Notes: generated by a model from the letters alone, not told the origin. DNA of 64,000 bases from Ferrimonas senticii DSM 18821 (GCF_000422665.1 NZ_AUGM01000001.1:303352-367351), one strand, 5' to 3'. Positions 21,050-30,180 are shown, numbered from the stretch's first letter. Numbers and translations are program-made.

Positions 21050-22164
21050 GTTTTGCCGCTGAGCTTGCCAAGCTGGATTGGGATCAGCTGGCGCTGACCA
21101 TCAACAGTAAGACCGCAGCCGATGTCGAGCGCGCGTTGGCCAAACCGAAACGGGATTGGCAGGATTTTCTGGCGCTGGTGTCACCGGCGGCGGACAGCTA
21201 CCTAGAGCCGCTGGCGATCAACAGCCAACGCCTGACCCAGCAGCGTTTTGGGCGCAATATCGGCCTGTATGTGCCGCTGTATCTGTCCAATCTGTGTGCC
21301 AACGATTGCGATTACTGCGGCTTTTCGATGAGCAACAAGCTCAAGCGGCATACCTTGACCGATGATGAACTGAGCGCCGAAATCGGCGCCATCAAGAAAC
21401 TGGGCTTTGACAGTTTGTTGTTGGTGACCGGCGAGCATGAAACCAAGGTAGGCATCGACTATTTCCGCCGTACCTTGCCGCAGATCAAGCCGCACTTTAA
21501 TTATCTGATGATGGAAGTGCAGCCGCTGGATACCGAAGAGTATGCCGAGCTGAAAACCCTAGGCTTGGATGCGGTGATGGTCTACCAAGAGACCTATCAT
21601 CGTCGCACCTACGCCGAGCACCATCTTCGCGGCAACAAGACCAATTTTGACTATCGGCTGGCGACCCCAGAACGGTTAGGTCAGGCGGGGATTGATAAAG
21701 TGGGGATCGGTGTGCTGCTGGGGATGGCTAACTGGCGGGTGGAAGCGGCGCTGTTGGCGGCGCATCTGGATTATCTGCAACGCACCTACTGGCGCACCCG
21801 CTATTCGGTGTCGTTCCCGCGGCTACGGCCTTGTACCGGCGGCATTGAGCCGGTATCGCCGGTAGGTGAGCGGCAGTTACTGCAGCTGATCTGTGCACTG
21901 CGGTTGTTTGCCCCAGAAGTGGATCTGTCGCTGTCGACTCGCGAGTCCGCCCGTTTTCGCGATAATGCTTTCCAATTGGGGGTCACTACTGCCTCGGCCG
22001 GTTCTAGCACCAGTCCCGGTGGTTATGCCACCCCCAATGACGATTTGGCCCAGTTTGATATCGACGATAACCGCAGCCCACAGGCGGTGGCCGAGGCGAT
22101 TAAAGCGATTGGGATGCAGCCAGTGTGGAAAGATTGGGATCCGGCCTATTCGGGCAAAATCTGA
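21046..22164 (+). CDS. thiH: 2-iminoacetate synthase (tyrosine lyase)
   Basis: Radical-SAM enzyme that cleaves tyrosine to dehydroglycine for thiazole synthesis. The cluster motif CANDCDYC (CxxxCxxC) lies near residues 84-91. Other conserved parts are [10 protein letters not shown] and the C-terminal SSTSPGGY and DIDDNRSP. The product is 372 residues, normal length. It is the last gene of the thiamin operon, and a terminator follows. Having ThiH rather than the oxygen-using ThiO fits a facultative anaerobe. Confidence 0.97.
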   Translation: MSFAAELAKLDWDQLALTINSKTAADVERALAKPKRDWQDFLALVSPAADSYLEPLAINSQRLTQQRFGRNIGLYVPLYLSNLCANDCDYCGFSMSNKLKRHTLTDDELSAEIGAIKKLGFDSLLLVTGEHETKVGIDYFRRTLPQIKPHFNYLMMEVQPLDTEEYAELKTLGLDAVMVYQETYHRRTYAEHHLRGNKTNFDYRLATPERLGQAGIDKVGIGVLLGMANWRVEAALLAAHLDYLQRTYWRTRYSVSFPRLRPCTGGIEPVSPVGERQLLQLICALRLFAPEVDLSLSTRESARFRDNAFQLGVTTASAGSSTSPGGYATPNDDLAQFDIDDNRSPQAVAEAIKAIGMQPVWKDWDPAYSGKI

Positions 22165-22196
22165 ACTAACGGCGATTATTGCACCACGCTTACCTG

Positions 22197-22224
22197 AACC
22201 GTCGCTAACAACGACGGTTTTTTC
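22197..22224 (+). terminator. Terminator of the thiamin operon
   Basis: The stem AACCGTCG / CGACGGTT is followed by a T-run, 33 bases after the thiH stop. Confidence 0.9.
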
Positions 22225-22309
22225 GTGGTTATTGCTCGAAAATCCGTGCTGAAATCACATTTGGCGATTACGATTAGCCCCTATTTTTTATTGGCGGTGG
22301 TTTTTCTCC

Positions 22310-23065
22310 ATGTTTGATTGGATCTATTCACCGGAAGCGTGGATTGCGCTTGCGACTCTGACCTCCCTAGAAATTGTTCTGGGGATCGACAACATCATCT
22401 TTATCTCAATCTTGGTTGGCCGTCTGCCGGCGCATCAGCGTGACTTCGCCCGCCGTGTTGGTTTGGGCTTGGCGATGCTGACTCGCTTAGCGCTGCTGTT
22501 CTCCCTGTCTTGGGTAATGGGCCTGACCGATCCGCTGTTTACTGTGATGGAGCAGGCGATCTCTGGCCGCGACATCATTCTGATTGGCGGTGGTCTATTC
22601 CTGTTGGCCAAAGCCACCCATGAGATCCACAACAGCCTTGAAGGCGAAGAGGAAGCGCAAACGGGTGCCACTGGCGCCGCTAACCTTGGCATGATCCTGG
22701 TGCAGATTGCGATTCTGGACGTGGTGTTCTCACTGGATTCGGTGATCACCGCAGTCGGTCTTGCCGATCAGTTGATGGTAATGGCGATCGCGATCATTAT
22801 CGCGGTGGGTGTGATGCTATTCTCTGCCAAAGCGATTGGCGAGTTCGTTGATAGCCACCCAACCGTGAAGATGCTGGCACTGTCGTTCCTGGTACTGGTG
22901 GGGATGACCCTGATTGCCGAAGGTTTTGACGTTCACATTCCGAAGGGTTACGTGTACTTCGCGATGGCGTTCTCTGTGGTTGTGGAACTGCTGAACCTGC
23001 GCTTGCGCAAAGGCAAAGTGGAGCCAGTACAGCTGCGTAAGCCAATCTCTGACGATCACGAGTAA
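22310..23065 (+). CDS. TerC-family integral membrane protein (YgdQ/YoaE-like)
   Basis: This 251-residue protein has about seven membrane-spanning segments. The acidic TerC motifs sit in membrane helices: SLEIVLGIDNIIFISI near 19-34 and LDVVFSLDSVITAVG near 136-150. These aspartates and glutamates are thought to coordinate metal ions, and relatives act in manganese or calcium export or in membrane-protein metalation. The ATG at 22310 lies 145 bases downstream of the thiamin operon. No manganese riboswitch of the yybP-ykoY type is visible upstream. It is a single gene ended by its own terminator. Confidence 0.9.
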   Translation: MFDWIYSPEAWIALATLTSLEIVLGIDNIIFISILVGRLPAHQRDFARRVGLGLAMLTRLALLFSLSWVMGLTDPLFTVMEQAISGRDIILIGGGLFLLAKATHEIHNSLEGEEEAQTGATGAANLGMILVQIAILDVVFSLDSVITAVGLADQLMVMAIAIIIAVGVMLFSAKAIGEFVDSHPTVKMLALSFLVLVGMTLIAEGFDVHIPKGYVYFAMAFSVVVELLNLRLRKGKVEPVQLRKPISDDHE

Positions 23066-23085
23066 GCTCGCGGTCATTGGCTAGC

Positions 23086-23114
23086 AAAAAGGCGCTCATA
23101 AGAGCGCCTTTTTA
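23086..23114. terminator. Bidirectional terminator
   Basis: The stem GGCGCTC / GAGCGCC has an ATAA loop, flanked by five A and five T. It lies between the convergent TerC and Crp-like genes. Confidence 0.93.
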
Positions 23115-23139
23115 GTATCTGCTGAATGGGCAATGAAAC

Positions 23140-23826
23140 TTAATCCACATCCGCGCGGGACAGGTATTGCTGCAGTTTCTGCCAGCATGGCACCGTCAGG
23201 GTGCGGCCGGATTTTTCCACTATGCCTTCATCGGTTAAGGTTTTTAGCGCGCGCCGGTAGGCTCTTGCGGAAGTACCAAAGCGCTCGGCTTCTTGCTCTA
23301 GGTTGTTGCAGGCTTCCAGATTGCCAGGATTGTGGTGGCGCTGCCACAGATCAAAGGCGATGTTGTAGGCGATAGGGTGCAGTAAGCGGCTGGTGTAGAT
23401 CGCCAGTGATTCATGGTAATCAACCGCTAAGCCGGCGGAGAAAAACAGCGACAGCATTGGCTGTTGCATCAACTGTTGCTGCAACTTATTGGCATCGATA
23501 ATGCGGATCTCCGCTTCCGTTGCGGCTATCACACTCCACTGACAAGGATCGGCCGTCAAAAACTCAATTTCACCAAACAGATCGTCGTTGCAACGTACTT
23601 CGCCTAGAAAGAAGCGGCGGCCATTAATGGTGCTGGTATGCAGCGATACTTTGCCTTGGCTGACCAGCACCAATTGGCTGACACGCTGGCCTTGCTCCAA
23701 TAAGGGCTCACCCCGTTTGACGGTTTTGCTTTGCACAACGCAGGCTTCGATGGCACTGCGCAGGGCTGGATAGAGTTTTTGTAGGTGCTCGCTAAAGCGG
23801 GTATCAGGGTAGGGGGTTAGACGCAT
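23140..23826 (-). CDS. Crp/Fnr-family transcriptional regulator
   Basis: This 228-residue protein has an N-terminal cyclic-nucleotide-binding-like beta-roll (about 25-140; LLEQGQRVSQLVLVSQGKVSL, with the GEI phosphate-loop equivalent LFGEIEFL). A long dimer helix and a C-terminal winged helix (AERFGTSARAYRRALKTL) follow. The N-terminus lacks the cysteine cluster of FNR, so oxygen sensing by Fe-S is unlikely. The layout resembles YeiL-type regulators. In E. coli yeiL sits near nucleoside genes, and here udp and nupC are next to it, which makes a role in nucleoside use possible but unproven. Confidence 0.85.
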   Translation of the reverse strand: MRLTPYPDTRFSEHLQKLYPALRSAIEACVVQSKTVKRGEPLLEQGQRVSQLVLVSQGKVSLHTSTINGRRFFLGEVRCNDDLFGEIEFLTADPCQWSVIAATEAEIRIIDANKLQQQLMQQPMLSLFFSAGLAVDYHESLAIYTSRLLHPIAYNIAFDLWQRHHNPGNLEACNNLEQEAERFGTSARAYRRALKTLTDEGIVEKSGRTLTVPCWQKLQQYLSRADVD

Positions 23827-23896
23827 GCAACAAGGTGAACCATTAACAATGCCATCACCTTACTCGTAAGCAACGCTTGTGACTATGATGTGCAAC

Positions 23897-23924
23897 AAAA
23901 AACGGTCGCAACTGCGACCGTTTT
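23897..23924 (-). terminator. Terminator after udp
   Basis: The stem CGGTCGCA / TGCGACCG is extended by AAAA/TTTT, with a T-run on the minus strand just after the udp stop. It can also face the Crp-like gene's leader. Confidence 0.85.
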
Positions 23925-23944
23925 AACCAGTATTCGAACCGAAG

Positions 23945-24670
23945 TTATGCGGTTAACGCAGACAGTGCTGCTTTGATGGCGTTTTGTTCTGCCGTCGCCA
24001 ACAGTTGATCGGCATTAACGTATTCAGCCACGCCGGCCTTTACGTCGGCTTGATAACGCACCACGTTGGCCAAAATCGCTGCCACTTGCACTCCACGCAA
24101 GCGGCCAACGGTCATTAGCGCCGCGGTTTCCATATCTGCCGCCAGCACCCCTTTGCGGTGCCACTGCTCACAGATCGCCAGTTCGTCATCACGATAGAAA
24201 CTGTCGTGAGAACGCACTACGCCGCTGTGGTATGGCAGCTGCTGTTGCTGACAGTGCTGAATCAATTTAGCGGTTAAACCGATATCGCCGTAGGCCGGGT
24301 AGTTGCCGCCAACGTAGGCGTGGGAACCGCCCTCGTCACGTACCGCCGCCTCGGCAATCACCAGATCGCCCAGATCAATGTGCTGCTGCAGAGCGCCGGC
24401 AGAGCCAACTCGAACCAGTTGCTTGGCACCGCAAGCCACCAGTTCTTCGAGTGCGATTAGCGCCGATGGTGCACCAATGCCGGTGCTGCAAACGGTAATG
24501 TTGTGGCCGTTAAAGTGGCCGCGAAGCAGTCGAAATTCACGATTTTCTGCAAGGAACTCAACATCGGCCAATAGGGTGGCAATACGATCAACGCGAGCTG
24601 GTTCACCGCAAACTACGACTTTGTCACTAACCTGGTCGGCACTAACCAAAATATGAGGTTGTAGGGTCAT
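23945..24670 (-). CDS. udp: Uridine phosphorylase-like nucleoside phosphorylase
   Basis: Cytoplasmic enzyme that splits a nucleoside with phosphate into base and ribose-1-phosphate. Conserved PNP/UDP motifs are CSTGIGAPSALIALEEL, RVGSAGALQ and, near the C-terminal third, VLAADMETAALMTVGRL, which binds the ribose. The sequence favours uridine phosphorylase, but other family members such as DeoD are related, so the base specificity is a family judgement. The start is the ATG at 24670; an in-frame GTG at 24682 is an alternative. Lying directly downstream of nupC, it forms an uptake-and-cleavage pair. Confidence 0.85.
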   Translation of the reverse strand: MTLQPHILVSADQVSDKVVVCGEPARVDRIATLLADVEFLAENREFRLLRGHFNGHNITVCSTGIGAPSALIALEELVACGAKQLVRVGSAGALQQHIDLGDLVIAEAAVRDEGGSHAYVGGNYPAYGDIGLTAKLIQHCQQQQLPYHSGVVRSHDSFYRDDELAICEQWHRKGVLAADMETAALMTVGRLRGVQVAAILANVVRYQADVKAGVAEYVNADQLLATAEQNAIKAALSALTA

Positions 24671-24683
24671 TATTGTTCTCACT

Positions 24684-24712
24684 AAAAAGCCTGCTCAATT
24701 GAGCAGGCTTTG
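24684..24712 (-). terminator. Terminator between nupC and udp
   Basis: The stem AGCCTGCTCA / TGAGCAGGCT has a T-run on the minus strand. It lies between nupC and udp, so udp is either read through at a lower level or has its own promoter. Confidence 0.85.
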
Positions 24713-24736
24713 TTGCCGGATGATTATTCGGTTCGC

Positions 24737-25942
24737 TTACACGAACAAGCCAACAACCGCTGCGCTCATCAGGTTAGCCAGAGTCGCTGCCAGCAGTACT
24801 TTCATACCCAGGCCAGCGATAACGCCCGCTTTGGTCGGGATCATCTGGCTCATTGCACCTACTACCATCGCTACAGAACCGATGTTAGCGAAGCCACACA
24901 GGGCGATGGTCATGATGCTAGTGGTGCGATCAGACAGTTCGATGGCGTTCATGCTAGCGAATGCTACGAATTCGTTCAGGGCAATTTTCTGACCCAGGAA
25001 AGAACCGGCTGCCATCGCTTCATCAGCGGATACACCGATCAACCACGCAACAGGGTAGAACAGGGTGCCCAGAATGGTGTCGATGGTCAGGTTTTCAAAA
25101 CCAACCAGGTTACCGATGCCGCCCAGCATGCCGTTCAGCATAGCGATCAGACCGATACTTGCCATTACTACCGCACCAACGATTGCAGCAATCTTCATAC
25201 CCAAGATTGCGCCTTTGGCAATCGCGTCGACGAAGCTGGTTGGCTTCTCGTCGCCTTCCAGTTCTGGTACTTCGTCGATGGTTTCTTCGGTTTCTGGCAG
25301 CATCAGCTTAGCGAACAGCAGACCCGCTGGCGCAGACATAAAACACGCCATGATCAGGTAGTTCAGATCAATGCCCATGCCAGCCAGACCCGCCAGGATG
25401 GAACCGGCGATGGAGGCCATGCCGCCAACCATTACCGCGAACAGCTGTGAACGAGTCAGCACTGGGTGGTAAGGCTTAACCAGCAGCGGAGCTTCGGTTT
25501 GACCCAGTACAATGTTACCGGCAGCGCTCATGGATTCGGCGCGAGAGGTGCCCAGCAGCTTTTGCAGACCACCACCGATGATCTTAACGAACCACTGCAT
25601 GATACCCAGGTAGTACAGCAGCGCAGTCAGAGATGCGGTGAAGATGATCTGTGGCAGAACTTGCAGTGCCCAAATGAAGCCTACGCCTTCAACGGAGAAG
25701 TTTACCAAGCTACCGAATGCGAATTTGATGCCTTCAGAACCGTAGGCAAATACTTGACCAACGGTGTTGGAGATAGCCAGCAGAACCCCAGCACCGATGT
25801 CGGTGGCCAGTACGAAACCAGCAACGGCCAGAATGATGACGAAAGCGCCACCAACGGCACGCCATTGAATGGCTTTGCGGTTTTCAGAGCAGGCGTAGCC
25901 TACGGCTAGCAGGACAATAATGCCCAGTAGTGATTGAAACAT
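24737..25942 (-). CDS. nupC: Concentrative nucleoside transporter
   Basis: Inner-membrane nucleoside/cation symporter of the CNT family, 401 residues, normal for NupC. It has many hydrophobic segments. The family pattern includes GQTEAPLLVKPYHPVLTRSQ near 168 and the C-terminal NEFVAFASMNAIELSDRTTS (conserved EFVAY/F, with an NE pair for nucleoside binding). AGGAA precedes the ATG. With the phosphorylase gene downstream it imports and cleaves nucleosides. Confidence 0.95.
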   Translation of the reverse strand: MFQSLLGIIVLLAVGYACSENRKAIQWRAVGGAFVIILAVAGFVLATDIGAGVLLAISNTVGQVFAYGSEGIKFAFGSLVNFSVEGVGFIWALQVLPQIIFTASLTALLYYLGIMQWFVKIIGGGLQKLLGTSRAESMSAAGNIVLGQTEAPLLVKPYHPVLTRSQLFAVMVGGMASIAGSILAGLAGMGIDLNYLIMACFMSAPAGLLFAKLMLPETEETIDEVPELEGDEKPTSFVDAIAKGAILGMKIAAIVGAVVMASIGLIAMLNGMLGGIGNLVGFENLTIDTILGTLFYPVAWLIGVSADEAMAAGSFLGQKIALNEFVAFASMNAIELSDRTTSIMTIALCGFANIGSVAMVVGAMSQMIPTKAGVIAGLGMKVLLAATLANLMSAAVVGLFV

Positions 25943-25961
25943 CAGAATTTCCTGTGGGTGT

Positions 25962-26501
25962 TTACAAAGAACCGTTGACCTGTTCGATCAACTGTTGCGC
26001 GTGGATTTCTGCCAGTTGCAGGCAGTTTTGAAGATCGCCCCCCTCATTCGGGTTAGCGTTCATCTCAAAAGTGATGTGGGTCGGCAAAATGTGCATCTGT
26101 GCCGCCCGAAAGGCGTGCTCGAAAGACTTTTGGTATTCGGCAAATGGCATCAGGTTAAAGCCGTCATAGCTGTATGAATGGCCTTTAGCGCCAGCGGTTA
26201 CCGAGAAGATCAACTTCTTGTCCGCCAATTTGCTGCCCTGTGGGCCAAAGGCAAAGCCGTAGGTAAAGACCTCATCGACCCAGCGCTTGAGGTTGCACGG
26301 GAAAGCGCTCCAGTACAGCGGGAACTGCACTACCACTAGATCGGCAGCCAGCAGCGCTTGTTGCTGCTGCTCTACATCGAAGGCACCGCTGCCCAGATGA
26401 TTGATCTGCCAGTCAGTGTGTTGTTGTAAACGTTGGCAAATCGCCGCGTTAGCAGTGGACTTAGTCAGATCCGGATGGCCGTCAATTACGAGCACATTCA
26501 T
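25962..26501 (-). CDS. NAD(P)H-quinone reductase-like flavoprotein (KefF/MdaB family)
   Basis: Flavodoxin-fold oxidoreductase of 179 residues from the ATG at 26501 (MNVLVIDGHPDLTKS), which has AGGAA about ten bases upstream. An upstream in-frame start at 26585 adds a non-conserved extension. Family blocks are VVVQFPLYWSAFPCNLKRWVD and FTYGFAFG, typical of the NQO1/MdaB/KefF group, which reduce quinones with two electrons and FMN or FAD. It ends 20 bases before the nupC start on the same strand, so it may be cotranscribed with nupC, although the function seems unrelated. Confidence 0.88.
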   Translation of the reverse strand: MNVLVIDGHPDLTKSTANAAICQRLQQHTDWQINHLGSGAFDVEQQQQALLAADLVVVQFPLYWSAFPCNLKRWVDEVFTYGFAFGPQGSKLADKKLIFSVTAGAKGHSYSYDGFNLMPFAEYQKSFEHAFRAAQMHILPTHITFEMNANPNEGGDLQNCLQLAEIHAQQLIEQVNGSL

Positions 26502-26817
26502 TAATGGGTGTTCCTCGAAGGGGAGTTTGCCAGTTGCAATTTGGGGCGGCAGTCTACTTCGAGGTGTCGACTTGGTTAAGGACAAATGTCCAAGATTGTT
26601 AATCCGTTATCAGTTTTGAGTCGTCGCTGCATGTAAACGCTTGCGCAAGCGTTTTAAAAGGTGTTAGCAGCAACTGGTTAATAGCAAAGCAACCGCAGTT
26701 GATTAACTAAACCGATACATTCGCCAGTCGATTATGAAATGCCGTTCGCAAATGGATTTGATTTTGCGATCTGACATTGCTGTCGTGAAAAACTGCAATG
26801 ATCATCGGTGTTGGTGA
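26502..26817. other. Intergenic region with one palindrome
   Basis: About 316 bases between the flavoprotein and idi. It holds a perfect 20-bp palindrome at 26635-26654, listed separately, and otherwise A+T-rich leader sequence of the leftward flavoprotein gene. No RNA gene or frame of coding quality was seen. Confidence 0.6.
26635..26654. promoter_or_regulatory. Perfect 20-bp palindrome, possible operator
   Basis: The sequence AAACGCTTGCGCAAGCGTTT is fully self-complementary without a loop. That fits a dimeric repressor site better than a terminator. Centre and spacing are like LacI-family operators. It lies about 134 bases upstream of the flavoprotein start. The binding protein is not identifiable here. 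Confidence 0.45.
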
Positions 26818-27351
26818 TCAGGCTGCGACAGTCATTGCCAACCAGTGCTGGCGTACCTGTTGGTAGGCAATTTGAAACCAGGCGGTGAACTGTTGTGGTT
26901 GCTGCGCCATCTGCTGATCCAGTTCATCCAAGCTGATAAAGCGGAAGCTGGCGGCTTCTTCGGGGTTGAGCTTTGGTAGCTGATCGGTAATGCCAAACAG
27001 CACCTGATCAAATTCATGTTCGATCATCCCCTGATCCAGTTCAGCGCGGTAGGTAAACTGGAACACCTCGGTCAGTTCACATTCCAAGCCCATCTCCTCT
27101 TGCAGTCGACGCACGGCGCCTTGCTTAAAGGTTTCATGCAGGCGGGGGTGGCTACAGCAGGTGTTGGTCCACAGCCCGCCGGAATGGTACTTGTGCAGCG
27201 CCCGCTGTTGCAGCATCAGTTGGCCACGGGAGTTAAACACAAAGATAGAGAAGGCGCGGTGCAGCACGCCGCTGCGGTGGGCGGCCATCTTCTCTTGCGT
27301 GCCAAGAACTTGTCCAAGTTCATCAACAACCACTACATGTTCAACGGCCAT
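26818..27351 (-). CDS. idi: Isopentenyl-diphosphate delta-isomerase, type 1
   Basis: Nudix-fold enzyme that interconverts IPP and DMAPP for isoprenoid synthesis. From the ATG at 27351 (MAVEHVVVVDELGQVLG), with GGAG eight bases upstream, it has 177 residues, close to E. coli Idi (182). The catalytic cysteine lies in TNTCCSHPR, and the metal/Nudix segment is GAVRRLQEEMGLE. The catalytic glutamate region is ELDQGMIEHEFDQV. The longer in-frame extension upstream is not conserved-looking. The gene stands alone downstream of an SDR gene terminator. Confidence 0.95.
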   Translation of the reverse strand: MAVEHVVVVDELGQVLGTQEKMAAHRSGVLHRAFSIFVFNSRGQLMLQQRALHKYHSGGLWTNTCCSHPRLHETFKQGAVRRLQEEMGLECELTEVFQFTYRAELDQGMIEHEFDQVLFGITDQLPKLNPEEAASFRFISLDELDQQMAQQPQQFTAWFQIAYQQVRQHWLAMTVAA

Positions 27352-27454
27352 GGTTTGGCTCCAACTGCTGGCACTGACGGCGGTGGCGTTAGTGCGATGG
27401 AAAATTTGGGGCGAGACTGTATCACAGCCACGAATAGGAATCGCGAACGGCGCA

Positions 27455-27485
27455 AACAAAAACGGCAGCGATTGCTCGCTGCCGT
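27455..27485 (-). terminator. Terminator after the SDR gene
   Basis: The stem CGGCAGCG / CGCTGCCG is followed on the minus strand by a T-rich run, just after the SDR stop at 27503. Confidence 0.85.
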
Positions 27486-27502
27486 GGTAATGGCTTTGGC
27501 GA

Positions 27503-28300
27503 TTACAGAGCGCGGATGATGCCGCCTTCCACTCGCAGCGATTGGCCGTTCATGGCACGGTTGCTGGTCAGGTATACGGTCGCCTCGGCCACTTCCTCAA
27601 CAGAGACAAAGCGTTGCAGCAGCGAGGTTGGCTCGTGCTCGGCAAAGTAGTTGTCGATCAGAGTCTGGGCCGGTTTGCCTTCTTTAACTGACAGGGTGTC
27701 GAAGTAGTTTTCAACCCCTTCGGTCCAGGTTGGCCCTGGCAGTACTGAGTTAACCGTTACGTTCTTGCCTTTGGTTAGTTCAGAGAGCGCGCGCGACAGA
27801 CTCAGCAGCGCGGTTTTGGTGACGCTGTAGTGAACCATCTGACCCAGCGGCTTAATCGCACACTCAGAGGAGATGTTGACGATGCGGCCGAAGTCGTTTT
27901 CCAGCATGGTTGGCAGCAGCGCACGGGACAGACGTACGGCGCTCATGATGTTGACGTTGAAGTAGTCCATCCACTCGGCATCGGTGATCTGCTCAAACGG
28001 CTTCACCTCAAAGATGCCGGTGTTGTTGATCAGAATGTCGATGCCACCCTCGGCTTGTAACTTGGCAACCAGTGCATCAGCCGCCACGCCATCGGCCAGA
28101 TCGGCGGCGGCGGTTTTAACGCGATCCGCAGCATCAAACTGCTGCGTTAACTCGGCGGCGATGGCGTCACAACGTTCCTGACTGCGGCCATTGATGTAAA
28201 CCACTGCACCCTCTTTCAGGTAAGCGGCAGCGATTGCTTTGCCGATGCCAGAGGTCGAGCCGGTAACCAGTACTTTTTTATCGTTAAGTTTCAAATCCAT
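27503..28300 (-). CDS. Short-chain dehydrogenase/reductase
   Basis: NAD(P)-dependent oxidoreductase of 265 residues from the ATG at 28300 (MDLKLNDKKVLVTG). The Rossmann motif is TGSTSGIG near 13-20, and the second nucleotide motif reads INNTG in place of the usual NNAG. The catalytic pattern is S (INISSECA), Y and K (HYSVTKTALLSLSRAL). The C-terminus has the FVSVEEVAEATVYLTS and VEGGIIRAL blocks. The substrate is unknown. The ribosome site is weak; a longer in-frame extension to 28354 was not chosen. Confidence 0.88.
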   Translation of the reverse strand: MDLKLNDKKVLVTGSTSGIGKAIAAAYLKEGAVVYINGRSQERCDAIAAELTQQFDAADRVKTAAADLADGVAADALVAKLQAEGGIDILINNTGIFEVKPFEQITDAEWMDYFNVNIMSAVRLSRALLPTMLENDFGRIVNISSECAIKPLGQMVHYSVTKTALLSLSRALSELTKGKNVTVNSVLPGPTWTEGVENYFDTLSVKEGKPAQTLIDNYFAEHEPTSLLQRFVSVEEVAEATVYLTSNRAMNGQSLRVEGGIIRAL

Positions 28301-28440
28301 GGGGTACACCAAGTTGGTTATGCAAAATTGCCTTAAGTGTAGTGATGGCGGCAACTGGGAAGAAATGACCTTTGCTAATGATTTTCATAATGTCGCGTTA
28401 TCAATGTCGCGTGTGATTGCACCGCTATCGATTTCGCCAG

Positions 28441-29430
28441 TTAGCGGCCTAATCGGTCGCGACCATGAGCGCTGAGATAATCAATTTCTGGTCCTAGCGG
28501 CACCACCTGAGTTGGATTAATCATGGTGTGGCTAAAATAGTAGTGGCGCTTGATATGGTAAAAATCAACGGTGCCGGCGATCCCTGGGTATTGATATAAC
28601 TCACGCAGATAACCAGCCAAGTTGGGGTATTGTTCAATCTGGCGCAGATTGCATTTGAAATGGCCAACGTACACCGAATCAAATCGAATCAAGGTGGTGA
28701 ACAGGCGCCAATCGGCTTCGGTAAGCTGATCGCCAACCAGATAGCGTTGCTTCGCTAATCGAGTTTCCAGCTGATCTAAGGCGCTAAACAACTGTTCAAA
28801 GGCTTGATGATAAGCGCCTTCGCTGGTGGCAAAACCGGCTTTGTAAACGCCGTTATTGATGTTGTGGTAGACGAAGTCGTTAAGCTGATCAATTTCACTG
28901 CGCAGCGCCGCCGGATAAAAGTCCAGCTGGTTACCGGTTAGCGAGTTAAACGCCGAATTAAACATGCGGATGATCTCCGCCGATTCATTGCTGACGATCC
29001 GCTGTTGTTGCTTATCCCACAACACCGGCACGGTGACTCGGCCGCTGTAGTTGGGGTTGCTGCGGCTATAGAGCTGATGCAAAAACTCGCTTTGATAGAG
29101 CGGATCGCCACTGCTGTGCTGCGCTTTATCGAAACTCCAACCATGTTCGAGCATATCGGGGCTAACGATTGACACGCCAATGTGACTTTCCAGGCCTTTC
29201 AATTGGCGGAAAATTAACGTGCGGTGCGCCCACGGACAGGCCAGCGAGACATACAGGTGGTAGCGGCCAGATTCCGGATGAAAGCCGCCATCACCGCTTG
29301 GTCCGGCACTGCCATCGGCGGTGATCCAGTTACGCAATTGCGCCGCTTCCCGTTGGAACTGGCCTTGAGTATTGCTGGTGTCATACCACTTATCGTGCCA
29401 TTGGCCGTCAATTAATAATCCCATGTTCAT
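28441..29430 (-). CDS. yqjG: Glutathionyl-hydroquinone reductase
   Basis: Xi-class glutathione-transferase-like enzyme (Ecm4/YqjG family) of 329 residues that removes glutathione from glutathionyl-hydroquinones. The catalytic cysteine lies in LACPWAHRTL near residue 64. Other family blocks are VPVLWDKQQQRIVSNESAEI (thioredoxin-like domain) and the C-terminal helical domain with FTTLIRFDSVYVGHFKCN. RBS AAGGAGA precedes the ATG. It sits next to a pirin gene on the same strand, 36 bases downstream of it; both are often found together, probably in quinone/flavonoid stress response. Confidence 0.94.
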   Translation of the reverse strand: MNMGLLIDGQWHDKWYDTSNTQGQFQREAAQLRNWITADGSAGPSGDGGFHPESGRYHLYVSLACPWAHRTLIFRQLKGLESHIGVSIVSPDMLEHGWSFDKAQHSSGDPLYQSEFLHQLYSRSNPNYSGRVTVPVLWDKQQQRIVSNESAEIIRMFNSAFNSLTGNQLDFYPAALRSEIDQLNDFVYHNINNGVYKAGFATSEGAYHQAFEQLFSALDQLETRLAKQRYLVGDQLTEADWRLFTTLIRFDSVYVGHFKCNLRQIEQYPNLAGYLRELYQYPGIAGTVDFYHIKRHYYFSHTMINPTQVVPLGPEIDYLSAHGRDRLGR

Positions 29431-29466
29431 TCTCCTTATGATGCGGTTAGTTTGAATTGTCTGAGG

Positions 29467-30180
29467 TTAGTCGTTGGCCAGTTCGAACAGCAGCGCCATA
29501 ACCGGCTGCGAACCGTGGTTGCTTAAGGTGATTTCAGCCTCTTCGCTGATCTGAGCGCCATCGCCATCACTTAGGTAGTGAAGGCCATCCGGAACGCTAA
29601 CGATGAGCTCGCCATCGACTTGATGCAGATACAGTTGCCGCTCGGCAGCCAGCGTTACGCTAATCGCGGTGTTCGGTGCGAGATGTAACTGCTGCAGCTT
29701 GGCGTCTTGTTTGATGGTGAAACTGCCTTGTTGGCCATCGCCACTGGCAATGGTGGTTAGTCCTTGTTGCTGGCCGAAATGCCGTTGTTGATAGTGTGGT
29801 TGGCCGCCCAATTGGTTCGGTTTTATCCAAATCTGCAGGATCTGCGCGGGTTCGCTGTCCGAGCCATTAAATTCACTGTGCTCAATGCCTTGTGCTGCTG
29901 ACATCAACTGAAATTCGCCGGCAGTGATGGTTTGTTGGTGACCTTGGTTGTCGCGATGGACGATCTGACCGGCGCGAACGTAGCTGATGATCTCCATATC
30001 TCGATGGCCATGGGGCTCGAAGCCGGTACCCGCGGCGATGATGTCGTCGTTTAATACCCGCAGCGCCGAGCACCCCATGCGCGTGGGATCATAGTAGTAA
30101 CCAAATGAAAAACTGTGGCGGCTATCGAGCCAGTTGAGTTGGGCGCGGCCACGAGCGGCGGCCGGGTGAATGGTGATCAT
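29467..30180 (-). CDS. Pirin-family protein (YhhW-like)
   Basis: Bicupin protein of 237 residues from the ATG at 30180 (MITIHPAAARGRAQLNWL). The metal site is seen in FEPHGHRDMEIISYV near 55-70 and IEHSEFNGS near 100-110. Relatives such as E. coli YhhW are quercetin 2,3-dioxygenases with iron or another metal in the N-terminal cupin. Here it lies divergent from a LysR regulator and upstream of yqjG, which suggests that the LysR protein controls this pair. The longer in-frame frame to 30270 reaches into the operator region and is not used. Confidence 0.9.
   Translation of the reverse strand: MITIHPAAARGRAQLNWLDSRHSFSFGYYYDPTRMGCSALRVLNDDIIAAGTGFEPHGHRDMEIISYVRAGQIVHRDNQGHQQTITAGEFQLMSAAQGIEHSEFNGSDSEPAQILQIWIKPNQLGGQPHYQQRHFGQQQGLTTIASGDGQQGSFTIKQDAKLQQLHLAPNTAISVTLAAERQLYLHQVDGELIVSVPDGLHYLSDGDGAQISEEAEITLSNHGSQPVMALLFELAND

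Noticed and set aside
24710-25450. A 246-codon frame antisense to nupC
   Set aside because: It is a shadow of the conserved nupC gene, with a His/Gln-rich composition unlike real proteins here.
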